The translations under genes were made by a program, and so were the position numbers. DNA of 39,238 nucleotides from Micrococcales bacterium (lineage in GTDB: Bacteria; Actinomycetota; Actinomycetes; Actinomycetales; Microbacteriaceae), in contig JAHEGC010000004.1 of assembly GCA_024639965.1 (NCBI GenBank), forward strand, positions 79,127-118,364. The letters are read 5' to 3'. Position 1 is the stretch's first letter. Every line of letters begins with the position of its first letter. The notes below the pieces were generated by a model, which was not told where the DNA came from, made no database searches, and was given only the letters and a program-made list of their open reading frames with translations. Below, one piece after another: positions 1-6,401 of this stretch.

Positions 1-152
1 ATGCCCGGCTCGAGGACGTGGTCAAACGCGGACACTCGATCGCTCGCAACGAGCAGCATTGAGGGCGACTCGTCGAGATTAGATTCCGTTTCGGGAATAT
101 AAAGGTCGCGAACCTTTCCCGAATAGACGTGACGCCATCCGGCGAGGGTCAT
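1..152 (-). CDS. purC: PurC, SAICAR synthetase (partial, 5' end only)
   Basis: Phosphoribosylaminoimidazole-succinocarboxamide synthase joins aspartate to CAIR in de novo purine synthesis. Only the first 50 codons lie in the window; the rest runs off the left edge. The reading shows the family's N-terminal signature, YSGKVRDLY at residues 10-18 (nucleotide-binding strand and turn) and ASDRVSAFDHVLEPG at residues 36-50. The ATG at 152-150 overlaps the purD stop codon as ATGA, so translation is probably coupled and purD-purC form one operon read leftwards. Identification is firm from these two motifs although most of the protein is missing. Confidence 0.93.
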   Translation of the reverse strand, partial: MTLAGWRHVYSGKVRDLYIPETESNLDESPSMLLVASDRVSAFDHVLEPG

Positions 153-1399
153 CGTGCGACCCGCAACGCAATGTCGGATCGATAGTGCGCGCCGTCGAGA
201 GAGATGCGGCCGAGCGCCTCGTAGGCACGCTCGCGCGCCTGACCGAAGTCGCCTCCGCGGGCAACAACGGAGAGAACTCGCCCTCCCGTCGAGACGAAGC
301 CGCCGCCGTCGTGAGCGGTAGCTGCGTGGGCGATGCTCACGCCGGGAACCTCGAGCGCGTCGGCGAGACCGAGAATCGGTCGGCCCGTCTCGGGCGACTC
401 GGGGTACCCCTCGCTCGCGAGCACAACCGTCATCGCAACGTCGCTCGAGAACACGGGGTCGGCGGCGGTCGCGAGGCGACCGGTTGCGGTGGCGAGAAGC
501 AGATCGGCGAGCGACGAATCGAGGCGTTCGAGAACCACCTGGGTCTCGGGGTCCCCGAAACGGGCGTTGAACTCGATGACGCGAACGCCGTCCTTCGTGA
601 CGATGAGCCCGCAATAGAGAAGACCGACGAACGGAGTACCTCGGCGCGACATCTCACGAATGGTCGGTTGTGCGACGGTTTCAACGATCTCGTCGACGAA
701 CCCGTCGGGCAACCACGGGAGGGGGGAATACGCGCCCATTCCGCCGGTGTTCGGCCCTTCGTCGTTGTCGAACACGCGCTTGTAATCCTGAGCCGGTTCC
801 AACGGGACGACCGCGTCACCGTCGGAGAGAATGAAGAGTGAGACTTCGTGGCCGTCGAGGAACTCCTCGATGAGAACCGGACCGTGCTGAATGTAGAACT
901 CGGCGTGATCGTGCGCCGCCTTGCGGTCGCTCGTGACGATGACGCCCTTGCCCGCGGCCAGACCGTCGGCCTTGACCACATAAGGTGCACCGAGGTCGTC
1001 GAACGCAGTCTCGACTTCCTTCATCGTGGTCGCCGACACCGCGCGACCCGTTGGGACGCCCGCGGCGGTCATGACGTCCTTCGCAAATTCCTTCGAACCC
1101 TCGAGTGCGGCGGCGGCTTTGTCGGGACCGAACACCGGAATCCCCGCGGCGCGAACGGTATCGCCGACGCCCGCCACGAGCGGCGCTTCCGGCCCGATGA
1201 TGACGAGGTCGATTCCCTGCTCACTCGCATACTCGGCGACGAGCGGCCCATCGGTTGCGTTGAGCCCGACGGTCTCTGCCACTTCCGAAATCCCCGCGTT
1301 CCCCGGGGCACAAATGATGGTGTGCCCGGCGGGGTCACGGAGCAACGCATTAACAATGGCGTGCTCGCGAGCGCCCGAGCCGAGAACGAGTATCTTCAC
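149..1399 (-). CDS. purD: PurD, phosphoribosylamine-glycine ligase
   Basis: GAR synthetase ligates glycine to 5-phosphoribosylamine using ATP, the second step of de novo purine synthesis, in the cytosol. The 416-residue product is full length for the family. It opens with the N-domain signature LVLGSGAREHAI (residues 4-15). An ATP-grasp core follows, including the GGMGAYSPLP stretch near residue 219 and the FNARFGDPETQ metal and nucleotide site in the C-terminal half. The start is GTG at 1399-1397. A TAGGGT element ends six bases upstream and there is no Shine-Dalgarno, so the mRNA is probably leaderless. The stop overlaps the purC start by four bases. The gene is divergent from the SCP-like gene at 1436 with only 36 bases between starts. 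Confidence 0.97.
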   Translation of the reverse strand: MKILVLGSGAREHAIVNALLRDPAGHTIICAPGNAGISEVAETVGLNATDGPLVAEYASEQGIDLVIIGPEAPLVAGVGDTVRAAGIPVFGPDKAAAALEGSKEFAKDVMTAAGVPTGRAVSATTMKEVETAFDDLGAPYVVKADGLAAGKGVIVTSDRKAAHDHAEFYIQHGPVLIEEFLDGHEVSLFILSDGDAVVPLEPAQDYKRVFDNDEGPNTGGMGAYSPLPWLPDGFVDEIVETVAQPTIREMSRRGTPFVGLLYCGLIVTKDGVRVIEFNARFGDPETQVVLERLDSSLADLLLATATGRLATAADPVFSSDVAMTVVLASEGYPESPETGRPILGLADALEVPGVSIAHAATAHDGGGFVSTGGRVLSVVARGGDFGQARERAYEALGRISLDGAHYRSDIALRVAR

Positions 1400-1405
1400 G
1401 AGAAA

Positions 1406-1411
1406 ACCCTA
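1406..1411 (-). promoter_or_regulatory. -10 element of leaderless purD promoter
   Basis: TAGGGT (minus strand) lies six bases before the purD GTG, placing the predicted transcription start on the start codon. No clear -35 is seen. Position and TANNNT form are the only evidence. Confidence 0.5.
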
Positions 1412-1423
1412 CCCGTGCCGTTG

Positions 1424-1429
1424 TAGCGT
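1424..1429 (+). promoter_or_regulatory. -10 element of leaderless SCP-like gene promoter
   Basis: TAGCGT lies six bases before the GTG at 1436. It is back to back with the purD -10 on the other strand, so both promoters fit in the 36-base divergent gap. Confidence 0.5.
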
Positions 1430-1435
1430 GGAGTC

Positions 1436-1801
1436 GTGCCCGCTCGACGCATCACCCGTGACGCCGGTCGTTCAGCGATCGCGGCGGCCCGCGCGGGCTC
1501 GGTCGAGCGCGAGACCCTCGCGACCGCCGTGCGCTTCGCGCTGCAGGAGATCGCCCTCGGGGCACCCGGCCGTTCGGTGGAAATTCGCATCCCGCCGTTC
1601 GGAGCGGTTCAAGCGATCGAGGGACCCGGTCACACCCGCGGCACCCCACCCAACGTCATCGAGACCGACGCCGACACGTTCCTCGCCCTCGTCGTCGGGG
1701 CCGAGACGTGGGATGCGGCGGTCGCGCGCGGCGCAATTCGCGCCTCGGGAACTCGCGCCAGCCTTGTCGAACTCGTGCCGCTCGCAACCTTGCGAGAATA
1801 G
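1436..1801 (+). CDS. SCP-orthologue (sterol carrier-like) family protein
   Basis: This 121-residue protein resembles the actinobacterial SCP-orthologue family that sits beside purF (Mycobacterium tuberculosis Rv0807 is the example I recall). The N-terminal third is helical. The remainder has the SCP-like alternation of strands, with EIRIPPFGAVQ near residue 49, a GxxHTRGTPPNVIETDADTFL segment, then WDAAVARGAIRASGTRA, typical of the lipid-binding SCP2 fold end. No catalytic residues are expected; the ligand is unknown. The GTG start at 1436 is favoured by the TAGCGT element six bases upstream. The next gene starts four bases after its stop, so the two are probably co-transcribed. Family assignment is by recall of the conserved neighbourhood and sequence pattern. 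Confidence 0.75.
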   Translation: MPARRITRDAGRSAIAAARAGSVERETLATAVRFALQEIALGAPGRSVEIRIPPFGAVQAIEGPGHTRGTPPNVIETDADTFLALVVGAETWDAAVARGAIRASGTRASLVELVPLATLRE

Positions 1802-1805
1802 AAGC

Positions 1806-2099
1806 ATGGCCAAACAAAACGTCACCATCCGCCGCGCACCCCGAATGTGGTCGTTCATGATCACCGGTGCCGGCCTCGGAATCGTCGCCGCCCTCATCAT
1901 CACGAGTTCCAACGCCGTCGACCCCAAGGTCGGGTTTGGCGCGACCTTCGGATTCTTTGCGGTGTTCGCCGTGGCAATCGGAATCGCTCTCGGCGGCATC
2001 GTTGGCGTCTACTTCGACCGCACGTCGCGATCCACGGCGGGTGTCGCAGAGGTGACCGAGACAACGCCGCGCACAAAGAAGCCCCGCGCGAAGAAGTAG
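1806..2099 (+). CDS. Small two-helix membrane protein
   Basis: A 97-residue protein with a basic N-terminus, two predicted membrane helices (about residues 15-34 and 44-68), and a Lys/Arg/Pro-rich tail ending in KKPRAKK. Similar small proteins occur beside the purF/SCP genes of actinomycetes; their function is not known. The ATG at 1806 is four bases after the preceding stop, which argues for co-translation with the SCP-like gene. The gene ends five bases before the convergent purF stop. The same frame stays open upstream to 1026, but that stretch lies antisense to purD and across the SCP-like gene in another frame, so the longer reading was rejected. Confidence 0.8.
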   Translation: MAKQNVTIRRAPRMWSFMITGAGLGIVAALIITSSNAVDPKVGFGATFGFFAVFAVAIGIALGGIVGVYFDRTSRSTAGVAEVTETTPRTKKPRAKK

Positions 2100-2103
2100 C
2101 CGA

Positions 2104-3561
2104 TTACGACGACTGGTTCTCTTCGACCCAGCGCAGGTATTCGTCGGTGACGGTTCCCGTCACGTAGTCGCCCGTGAAGCAGGACATCTCGAGCGCGGTG
2201 ATGTCGCTGCCCTCGAGGATGGCCGCTTCCATGTCGGCGACCTCCTGATAAATGAGGTGGTCGGCACCGATCTCGGCGGCGACCTGGGGAATCTTGCGAC
2301 CGGCGGCGACGAGTTCGGCACGGCTCGGCATATTGATTCCGTAGACGTGGGGGAACCGCACCGGCGGGGCCGCCGAGGTGAAGGTCACCGAGTTGGCACC
2401 AGCGGCGCGAGCCATCTCAACAATTTCGCGGGAAGTGGTTCCGCGCACGATCGAGTCGTCGACGATGAGAACGTTCTTGCCCTTGAACTCCGACGGCATC
2501 GCATTGAGCTTTTGCTTGACGCCCTTTCGGCGCGCTTCCTGGCCGGGCATGATGAACGTTCGGCCGATGTAACGGTTCTTGTAGTAACCCTCGCGGTATT
2601 CGATTCCGAGTTTGCGTGCCACCTGCAGTGCGGCCGGGCGCGACGAATCGGGGATAGGCATGACGACGTCGATGTCGCCGGCGGGAGCCCACTGCGCGAT
2701 GGTGTCGGCGAGGCGGTCGCCGAGACGTAGCCGCGCCTCGTACACCGAAATGCCGTTCATGATCGAGTCGGGGCGGGCGAGGTACACGTATTCGAACGAA
2801 CAGGGGATGAGAACGGGATTCTTCGCGCACTGGCGCGACACCATCTCGCCGTCCTGCGCGATGAAGATTGCTTCGCCGGGCGCGACGTCACGCACGAGCT
2901 CGTAGCCGCCGGCCTCGAGCACGAGTGATTCACTCGCAACGACCCACTCCGAGCCGATGATGCCCGAGTCGCGACGACCGAGAATGAGCGGGCGGATACC
3001 GAACGGGTCACGGAACGCGAGCAGGCCGTGACCGGCGATGAGCGCTATGGCTGCGTAGGAACCCTCGACCCTTTCGTGAAGGCGAGAGACTGCGTCGAAC
3101 ACGTTGTCGTGTGAGAACTTCTCGACGGTCGTCGCGGCTTGAAGTTCGTGGGCGAGGACGTTGACGAGCAACTCGGTGTCCGAGTGAGTATTGAGGTGTC
3201 GGCGGTCATCTTCGTGAAGCTGGCGGGTGAGTTCGCGTGTGTTCGTGAGGTTGCCGTTGTGAACGAGGATGATGCCGTAGGGCGAGTTGACGAAGAACGG
3301 CTGGGCCTCTTCTTCGCGGCTGGCGTCACCACGGGTGGCGTAACGAACGTGGCCGAGGCCGACGTTGCCGAGCAGACCGCGCATGTCGCGAGTGCGGAAC
3401 GCCTCGCGAACCTGGCCCTTCGCCTTGGCCATGTGGAGCGTGCGATCCTCACACGTCGCGATTCCCGTCGAATCCTGACCGCGGTGCTGAAGAAGCGCGA
3501 GAGCGTCGTACACCTGCTGGTTTACGGGAGTGGAGGAGACAATTCCGACGATGCCGCACAT
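2104..3561 (-). CDS. purF: PurF, amidophosphoribosyltransferase
   Basis: Glutamine PRPP amidotransferase makes 5-phosphoribosylamine from PRPP and glutamine, the committed step of purine synthesis. The 485-residue reading starts at the ATG (3561-3559) followed directly by Cys2, the N-terminal nucleophile of the class II glutaminase domain (MCGIVGIV; then LQHRGQDS and GHVRYATRG). The phosphoribosyltransferase domain carries the PRPP loop VLIVDDSIVRGTT at 364-376. The frame is open further upstream, but a start there would bury Cys2. There is no propeptide, and the position before YGI (residues 405-409, PHVYG) is not Cys, so it resembles the E. coli type without an iron-sulfur cluster rather than the Bacillus type. 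An AAGGAG lies 11 bases before the ATG. Divergent from purM. Confidence 0.97.
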   Translation of the reverse strand: MCGIVGIVSSTPVNQQVYDALALLQHRGQDSTGIATCEDRTLHMAKAKGQVREAFRTRDMRGLLGNVGLGHVRYATRGDASREEEAQPFFVNSPYGIILVHNGNLTNTRELTRQLHEDDRRHLNTHSDTELLVNVLAHELQAATTVEKFSHDNVFDAVSRLHERVEGSYAAIALIAGHGLLAFRDPFGIRPLILGRRDSGIIGSEWVVASESLVLEAGGYELVRDVAPGEAIFIAQDGEMVSRQCAKNPVLIPCSFEYVYLARPDSIMNGISVYEARLRLGDRLADTIAQWAPAGDIDVVMPIPDSSRPAALQVARKLGIEYREGYYKNRYIGRTFIMPGQEARRKGVKQKLNAMPSEFKGKNVLIVDDSIVRGTTSREIVEMARAAGANSVTFTSAAPPVRFPHVYGINMPSRAELVAAGRKIPQVAAEIGADHLIYQEVADMEAAILEGSDITALEMSCFTGDYVTGTVTDEYLRWVEENQSS

Positions 3562-3646
3562 GCCGTGTCGTGCTCCTTGTGACGAAGGAATCGGTGCCGA
3601 GCGGCGCCGGCTCCATACTCTCACAATCCGCCCGAGGGCACGTCGG

Positions 3647-3652
3647 TAGACT
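3647..3652 (+). promoter_or_regulatory. -10 element of leaderless purM promoter
   Basis: TAGACT lies six bases before the purM GTG; no Shine-Dalgarno is present between them. It sits in the 97-base divergent purF/purM region. Confidence 0.5.
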
Positions 3653-3658
3653 GGGGGC

Positions 3659-4759
3659 GTGAGCGCGACTAACCCCTATTCCGCCGCCGGCGTCGACACC
3701 GAGGCGGGCGATCGGGCGGTCGAACTGATGAAGTCGGCCGTGTCCGCGACACACGGGCCCGACATCCTCGGCGGGGTCGGCGGGTTCGCCGGACTCATGG
3801 ATGTCGCGTTTCTCAAAGAATTCCGTCGCCCCATACTTGCGACCTCGACCGATGGCGTCGGCACCAAGGTCGCCATTGCTCAGGCACTTGATGTGCACGA
3901 CACGATCGGTCACGACCTCGTCGGCATGGTCGTCGACGACATCGTGGTTGTCGGTGCGAAGCCGCTGTTCATGACCGACTACATCGCGTGCGGCAAGGTG
4001 CACCCACAGCGCATCGCCGACATCGTCCGCGGAATCGCCGAGGCGTGTTCACTCACGGGCACAGCACTTGTCGGTGGCGAGACCGCCGAACACCCGGGGC
4101 TCCTCGGTGTCGATGACTACGACGTCGCGGGAGCGGCCGTCGGTGCGGTCGAGGCCGACGAGATGCTCGGTGCCGACAAGATTCACTCGGGCGACGTCGT
4201 TATCGCGATGGAATCGAGCGGGCTGCACTCCAACGGGTACTCGCTAGTTCGCCACATTCTCGCCCAGAAGAAATTAGCGTTCGATGCGACGGTGCCCGAA
4301 TTCGATCGCGTGCTCGGCCTGGAGCTGCTCGAACCGACCCGTCTCTACACGAGCCCACTTCTTGACTCGATCGCCGAGCACCCGGGTGCGATTCACGCGC
4401 TGAGCCACGTCACGGGCGGCGGCATCGCCGCGAACCTCGCCCGCGTACTGCCCCAGGGCATGTGGGTTGACATCGACCGCTCGACCTGGATGCCCCCCAC
4501 GGTTTTCCGGGTTCTCGCGGGCTGGGCCGGAGAAACTCTCGAAGCCACTGAGGGCACCTGGAATCTCGGTATCGGAATGCTCGCGGTGGTCTCGCACGAA
4601 TCGGCGAGCACTCTCACCCGCGAATGGGCTGCCGCCGGAATTGCCTCGTGGGTGGTTGGGCACGTCTCCGACCGCGCAACGGATTTCAGCGACTATGTTC
4701 AGGGCGCGAAGGGAGTCGACGGCGGTGCCGTGCGACTCGTGGGCAATTACGCCGACTGA
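3659..4759 (+). CDS. purM: PurM, phosphoribosylformylglycinamidine cyclo-ligase
   Basis: AIR synthetase closes the imidazole ring of FGAM using ATP, the fifth step of de novo purine synthesis. The 366-residue product is full length. The ATP-binding signature STDGVGTK is at residues 63-70, followed by GHDLVGMVVDDIVVVGA, and the GGETAEHPG loop lies near residue 143. The C-terminal AIRS domain includes HVTGGGIAANLARVLP and the GTWNLGIGM segment typical of PurM. The GTG start is chosen because a TAGACT element ends six bases before it (leaderless) and the N-terminus SATNPYSAAGVD matches the family start. Its last 13 bases overlap the convergent DUF3073 gene. Confidence 0.97.
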   Translation: MSATNPYSAAGVDTEAGDRAVELMKSAVSATHGPDILGGVGGFAGLMDVAFLKEFRRPILATSTDGVGTKVAIAQALDVHDTIGHDLVGMVVDDIVVVGAKPLFMTDYIACGKVHPQRIADIVRGIAEACSLTGTALVGGETAEHPGLLGVDDYDVAGAAVGAVEADEMLGADKIHSGDVVIAMESSGLHSNGYSLVRHILAQKKLAFDATVPEFDRVLGLELLEPTRLYTSPLLDSIAEHPGAIHALSHVTGGGIAANLARVLPQGMWVDIDRSTWMPPTVFRVLAGWAGETLEATEGTWNLGIGMLAVVSHESASTLTREWAAAGIASWVVGHVSDRATDFSDYVQGAKGVDGGAVRLVGNYAD

Positions 4760-5043
4760 GCCTCGTCTTCGTCGTCGGCGACTGTGTCATCCGAGGCCCG
4801 GTTCTCTGCGTCCCCCGAGGTTTCGAACTCGGCGTCCCCCGAGGTTTCGAACTCTGCGTCCCCTGAAGTTTCGAACTCTGCGTCCCCTGGGGTTTCGAAC
4901 TCGGGCCACTTCTCCAGGTCTTCCGCGAGACGGGGATTCCCACCGAGTTCCTGCTCGAGACGCGAGAGGTCGGTGTCGGGGCTGAAGTACTTCAGCTCGC
5001 GCGCAACTTTGGTGTGCTTCGCCTTCTGACGGCCGCGGCCCAT
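4747..5043 (-). CDS. DUF3073 family protein with acidic repeat tail
   Basis: A 98-residue protein whose N-terminus MGRGRQKAKHTKVARELKYFSP is the hallmark of DUF3073, a small actinobacterial family usually found next to purM and of unknown function. The basic N-terminal half (to about residue 45) is conserved. The rest is a low-complexity acidic tail with four tandem 8-residue units of the form FET(P/S)GDAE (about residues 49-80). An AAGGGGG lies seven bases before the ATG. It is convergent with purM and overlaps its end by 13 bases. The repeat tail is variable in nature and probably disordered. The family is certain, the role unknown. Confidence 0.9.
   Translation of the reverse strand: MGRGRQKAKHTKVARELKYFSPDTDLSRLEQELGGNPRLAEDLEKWPEFETPGDAEFETSGDAEFETSGDAEFETSGDAENRASDDTVADDEDEAQSA
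4808..4903. repeat. Four tandem 24-bp repeats inside the DUF3073 gene
   Basis: Units at 4808-4831, 4832-4855, 4856-4879 and 4880-4903 share the core gcgtcccc(c/t)g and gtttcgaactc, differing at only a few positions. The 24-bp period keeps the frame and encodes the FETSGDAE octapeptides, so copy number could change by slippage without frameshift. Confidence 0.93.
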
Positions 5044-5086
5044 AACGGACCCCCTTCACTCACACTGTTCGCCGTTGGGGCCCAAT

Positions 5087-5111
5087 CTGCCCCGGGGCGT
5101 TAGAGGGGCAG
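5087..5111 (-). terminator. Hairpin after the fluC pair
   Basis: CTGCCCC (5087-5093) and GGGGCAG (5105-5111) form a 7-bp stem with an 11-base loop, starting five bases after the second fluC stop on the minus strand. There is no U-run, so terminator function is a guess. Confidence 0.4.
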
Positions 5112-5115
5112 TCTA

Positions 5116-5490
5116 TCACGCAGCGAACAACGCACTTGCGGAGATATACCCAACCGCCGCGAGCAGAACGCCGACGCCGATGTGCGACGCGATGAGAGCG
5201 ATCCCTGCCCGGAACTCACGACGCTCGACGTGGTGGGCGGTGTCGACCGCGAGGGTCGAGAACGTCGTGAGCCCCGCACAGAATGCGAGCACGAGTGCGG
5301 TGTAGGCCCACGAGATTGCGTGGGTCGAGAAGATTCCGACCGCGATTCCGACGAGCGCGCTGCCGACTGCGTTGACCGTGAACAATCCGCGATTCCACGA
5401 ACCGGGGGAGACGACCGTCATTACACCGAACCGGGTGACCGCCCCGAGAGCACCGAGCAGAATTTGCAGAGCGATCCAGCCCACGTCCAT
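5116..5490 (-). CDS. crcB: FluC/CrcB fluoride channel, second subunit
   Basis: A 124-residue four-helix membrane protein of the FluC (CrcB) family, which exports fluoride by a dual-topology dimer in the cytoplasmic membrane. It shows the family marks: GALGAVTRFG near the N-terminus, the pore-lining Asn in NAVGSALVG, and the sodium-site/Phe-box stretch AGLTTFSTLAVD. The ATG (5490-5488) shares one base with the stop of the upstream paralogue (TGATG), implying coupled translation and equal dosage, as expected for a heterodimeric FluC pair. The same frame is open upstream to 5784, but that overlaps the paralogue and was rejected. Confidence 0.93.
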   Translation of the reverse strand: MDVGWIALQILLGALGAVTRFGVMTVVSPGSWNRGLFTVNAVGSALVGIAVGIFSTHAISWAYTALVLAFCAGLTTFSTLAVDTAHHVERREFRAGIALIASHIGVGVLLAAVGYISASALFAA

Positions 5491-5891
5491 CACGAATCGC
5501 CTCGCAGTCGCGCGCCGAGGCGAAGTCCGACAATCGCGCAAATGACACCGACAATCATTGTGCCGATTGCGTAGGGCGCCATGACGATTGCCTCGACCGC
5601 CCCGTGACGCACCATCGGAACCGCGACGTCGAGCGAAATGGCGGAGAGGGTGGTGAAGGCGCCGAGGAAACCGGTTGTCGCGCCCATGCGCGCCCAGACG
5701 GGCAGGTGGTGCATTCCGTGACCGACGAGCAGTCCGAGCAAGAACGAACCGACGAGGTTGACGGTGAGGACCGAATACGGCCACCAGGTTCCATCGAATC
5801 GAGCGAGCACTAAACCGACACCAATGCGTGCCGTGCTGCCGAGAGCGCCGCCGAGGAAGACGCCGAGAGCGGTCTTGACGGAGGGGCTCAT
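5490..5891 (-). CDS. crcB: FluC/CrcB fluoride channel, first subunit
   Basis: The upstream partner of the tandem FluC pair, 133 residues from the ATG at 5891, with four predicted helices. Motifs include GGALGSTARIG, the pore Asn in NLVGSFLLGLL, and GFLGAFTTLSAISLD. In the last, Leu replaces the Phe of the usual TTFS, whereas the second subunit keeps TTFS, so the two halves are not equivalent. An in-frame GTG at 5912 would add seven residues. The ATG at 5891 is preferred because TACGCT ends six bases before it, as in other leaderless genes here. A leaderless mRNA leaves no room for a fluoride riboswitch, and none is seen. Confidence 0.92.
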   Translation of the reverse strand: MSPSVKTALGVFLGGALGSTARIGVGLVLARFDGTWWPYSVLTVNLVGSFLLGLLVGHGMHHLPVWARMGATTGFLGAFTTLSAISLDVAVPMVRHGAVEAIVMAPYAIGTMIVGVICAIVGLRLGARLRGDS

Positions 5892-5897
5892 CCCGCC

Positions 5898-5903
5898 AGC
5901 GTA
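5898..5903 (-). promoter_or_regulatory. -10 element of leaderless fluC promoter
   Basis: TACGCT on the minus strand, six bases before the ATG at 5891. Confidence 0.45.
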
Positions 5904-5932
5904 CTCGTGCACGAGCAGGCCGAAACCGTGAT

Positions 5933-5938
5933 TAGAGT
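5933..5938 (+). promoter_or_regulatory. -10 element upstream of the TipAS gene
   Basis: TAGAGT, 25 bases before the GTG at 5964, would give a short leader holding the GAGGAG ribosome site (5953-5958). Confidence 0.4.
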
Positions 5939-5963
5939 GGAGACATCAGATAGAGGAGTGTCC

Positions 5964-6371
5964 GTGCACGCCGTTCCGAATTTCCATCACGACGACCACC
6001 GCGACGAGGTGGTTGACCGTTGGGGTGAAGCGGCATGGGCTCGCTCGAACGGCTGGTGGTCGAAGCTTTCCGCCGCCGGTCGCGCGGAATTCCTCGGGGA
6101 GGGCGTCGCCCTCAAAAACGAATACCTTGAGGCGAAGGCCGCCGGTCTTCCCGTCACCGATGCCGTGGTTGTTGCGTTGGTCGAACGTCACCGTTCCTGG
6201 ATCGCTCAAGGCTGGGGTGGAGTCGAACCCACCCACGAGCAGTTCGTCGGACTCGGTGAGATGTACGTCGCCGACGATCGCTTCGCCCGCAATTACGGCG
6301 GTGTCGAGGGTGCAACCTTCGTTCGCGACGCCATCGTCGCGTGGGTCGCCGCCCACACCGAATCCCGCTAG
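5964..6371 (+). CDS. Stand-alone TipAS antibiotic-recognition domain protein
   Basis: A 135-residue protein consisting of a TipAS domain only. TipAS is the C-terminal ligand-binding domain of MerR-type regulators such as TipA and Mta, and binds thiopeptides and other drugs. Visible family marks are the early RWGEAAW, the long helix ending LPVTDAVVVALVERHRSWI, then the globin-like end LGEMYVADDRFARNYGGVEGATFVRDAIVAWVAAH. There is no N-terminal MerR DNA-binding domain, so it resembles the short TipAS form proposed to sequester drug. GTG at 5964 is chosen because GAGGAG lies five bases upstream; in-frame GTGs at 5958 and 5907 are alternatives. The RND permease starts 30 bases downstream, suggesting co-transcription. 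Ligand unknown. Confidence 0.87.
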   Translation: MHAVPNFHHDDHRDEVVDRWGEAAWARSNGWWSKLSAAGRAEFLGEGVALKNEYLEAKAAGLPVTDAVVVALVERHRSWIAQGWGGVEPTHEQFVGLGEMYVADDRFARNYGGVEGATFVRDAIVAWVAAHTESR

Positions 6372-6401
6372 CTTCCCCTCCTACCGATAGAGGACCTTCG
6401 A

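Noticed and set aside
3562-3624. N-terminal extension of PurF
   Set aside because: It would place residues before the catalytic Cys2, and this protein shows no propeptide-like sequence.
5892-5963. Fluoride riboswitch upstream of fluC
   Set aside because: The first fluC gene has a -10 element six bases before its ATG, leaving no leader, and no riboswitch-like fold is evident.
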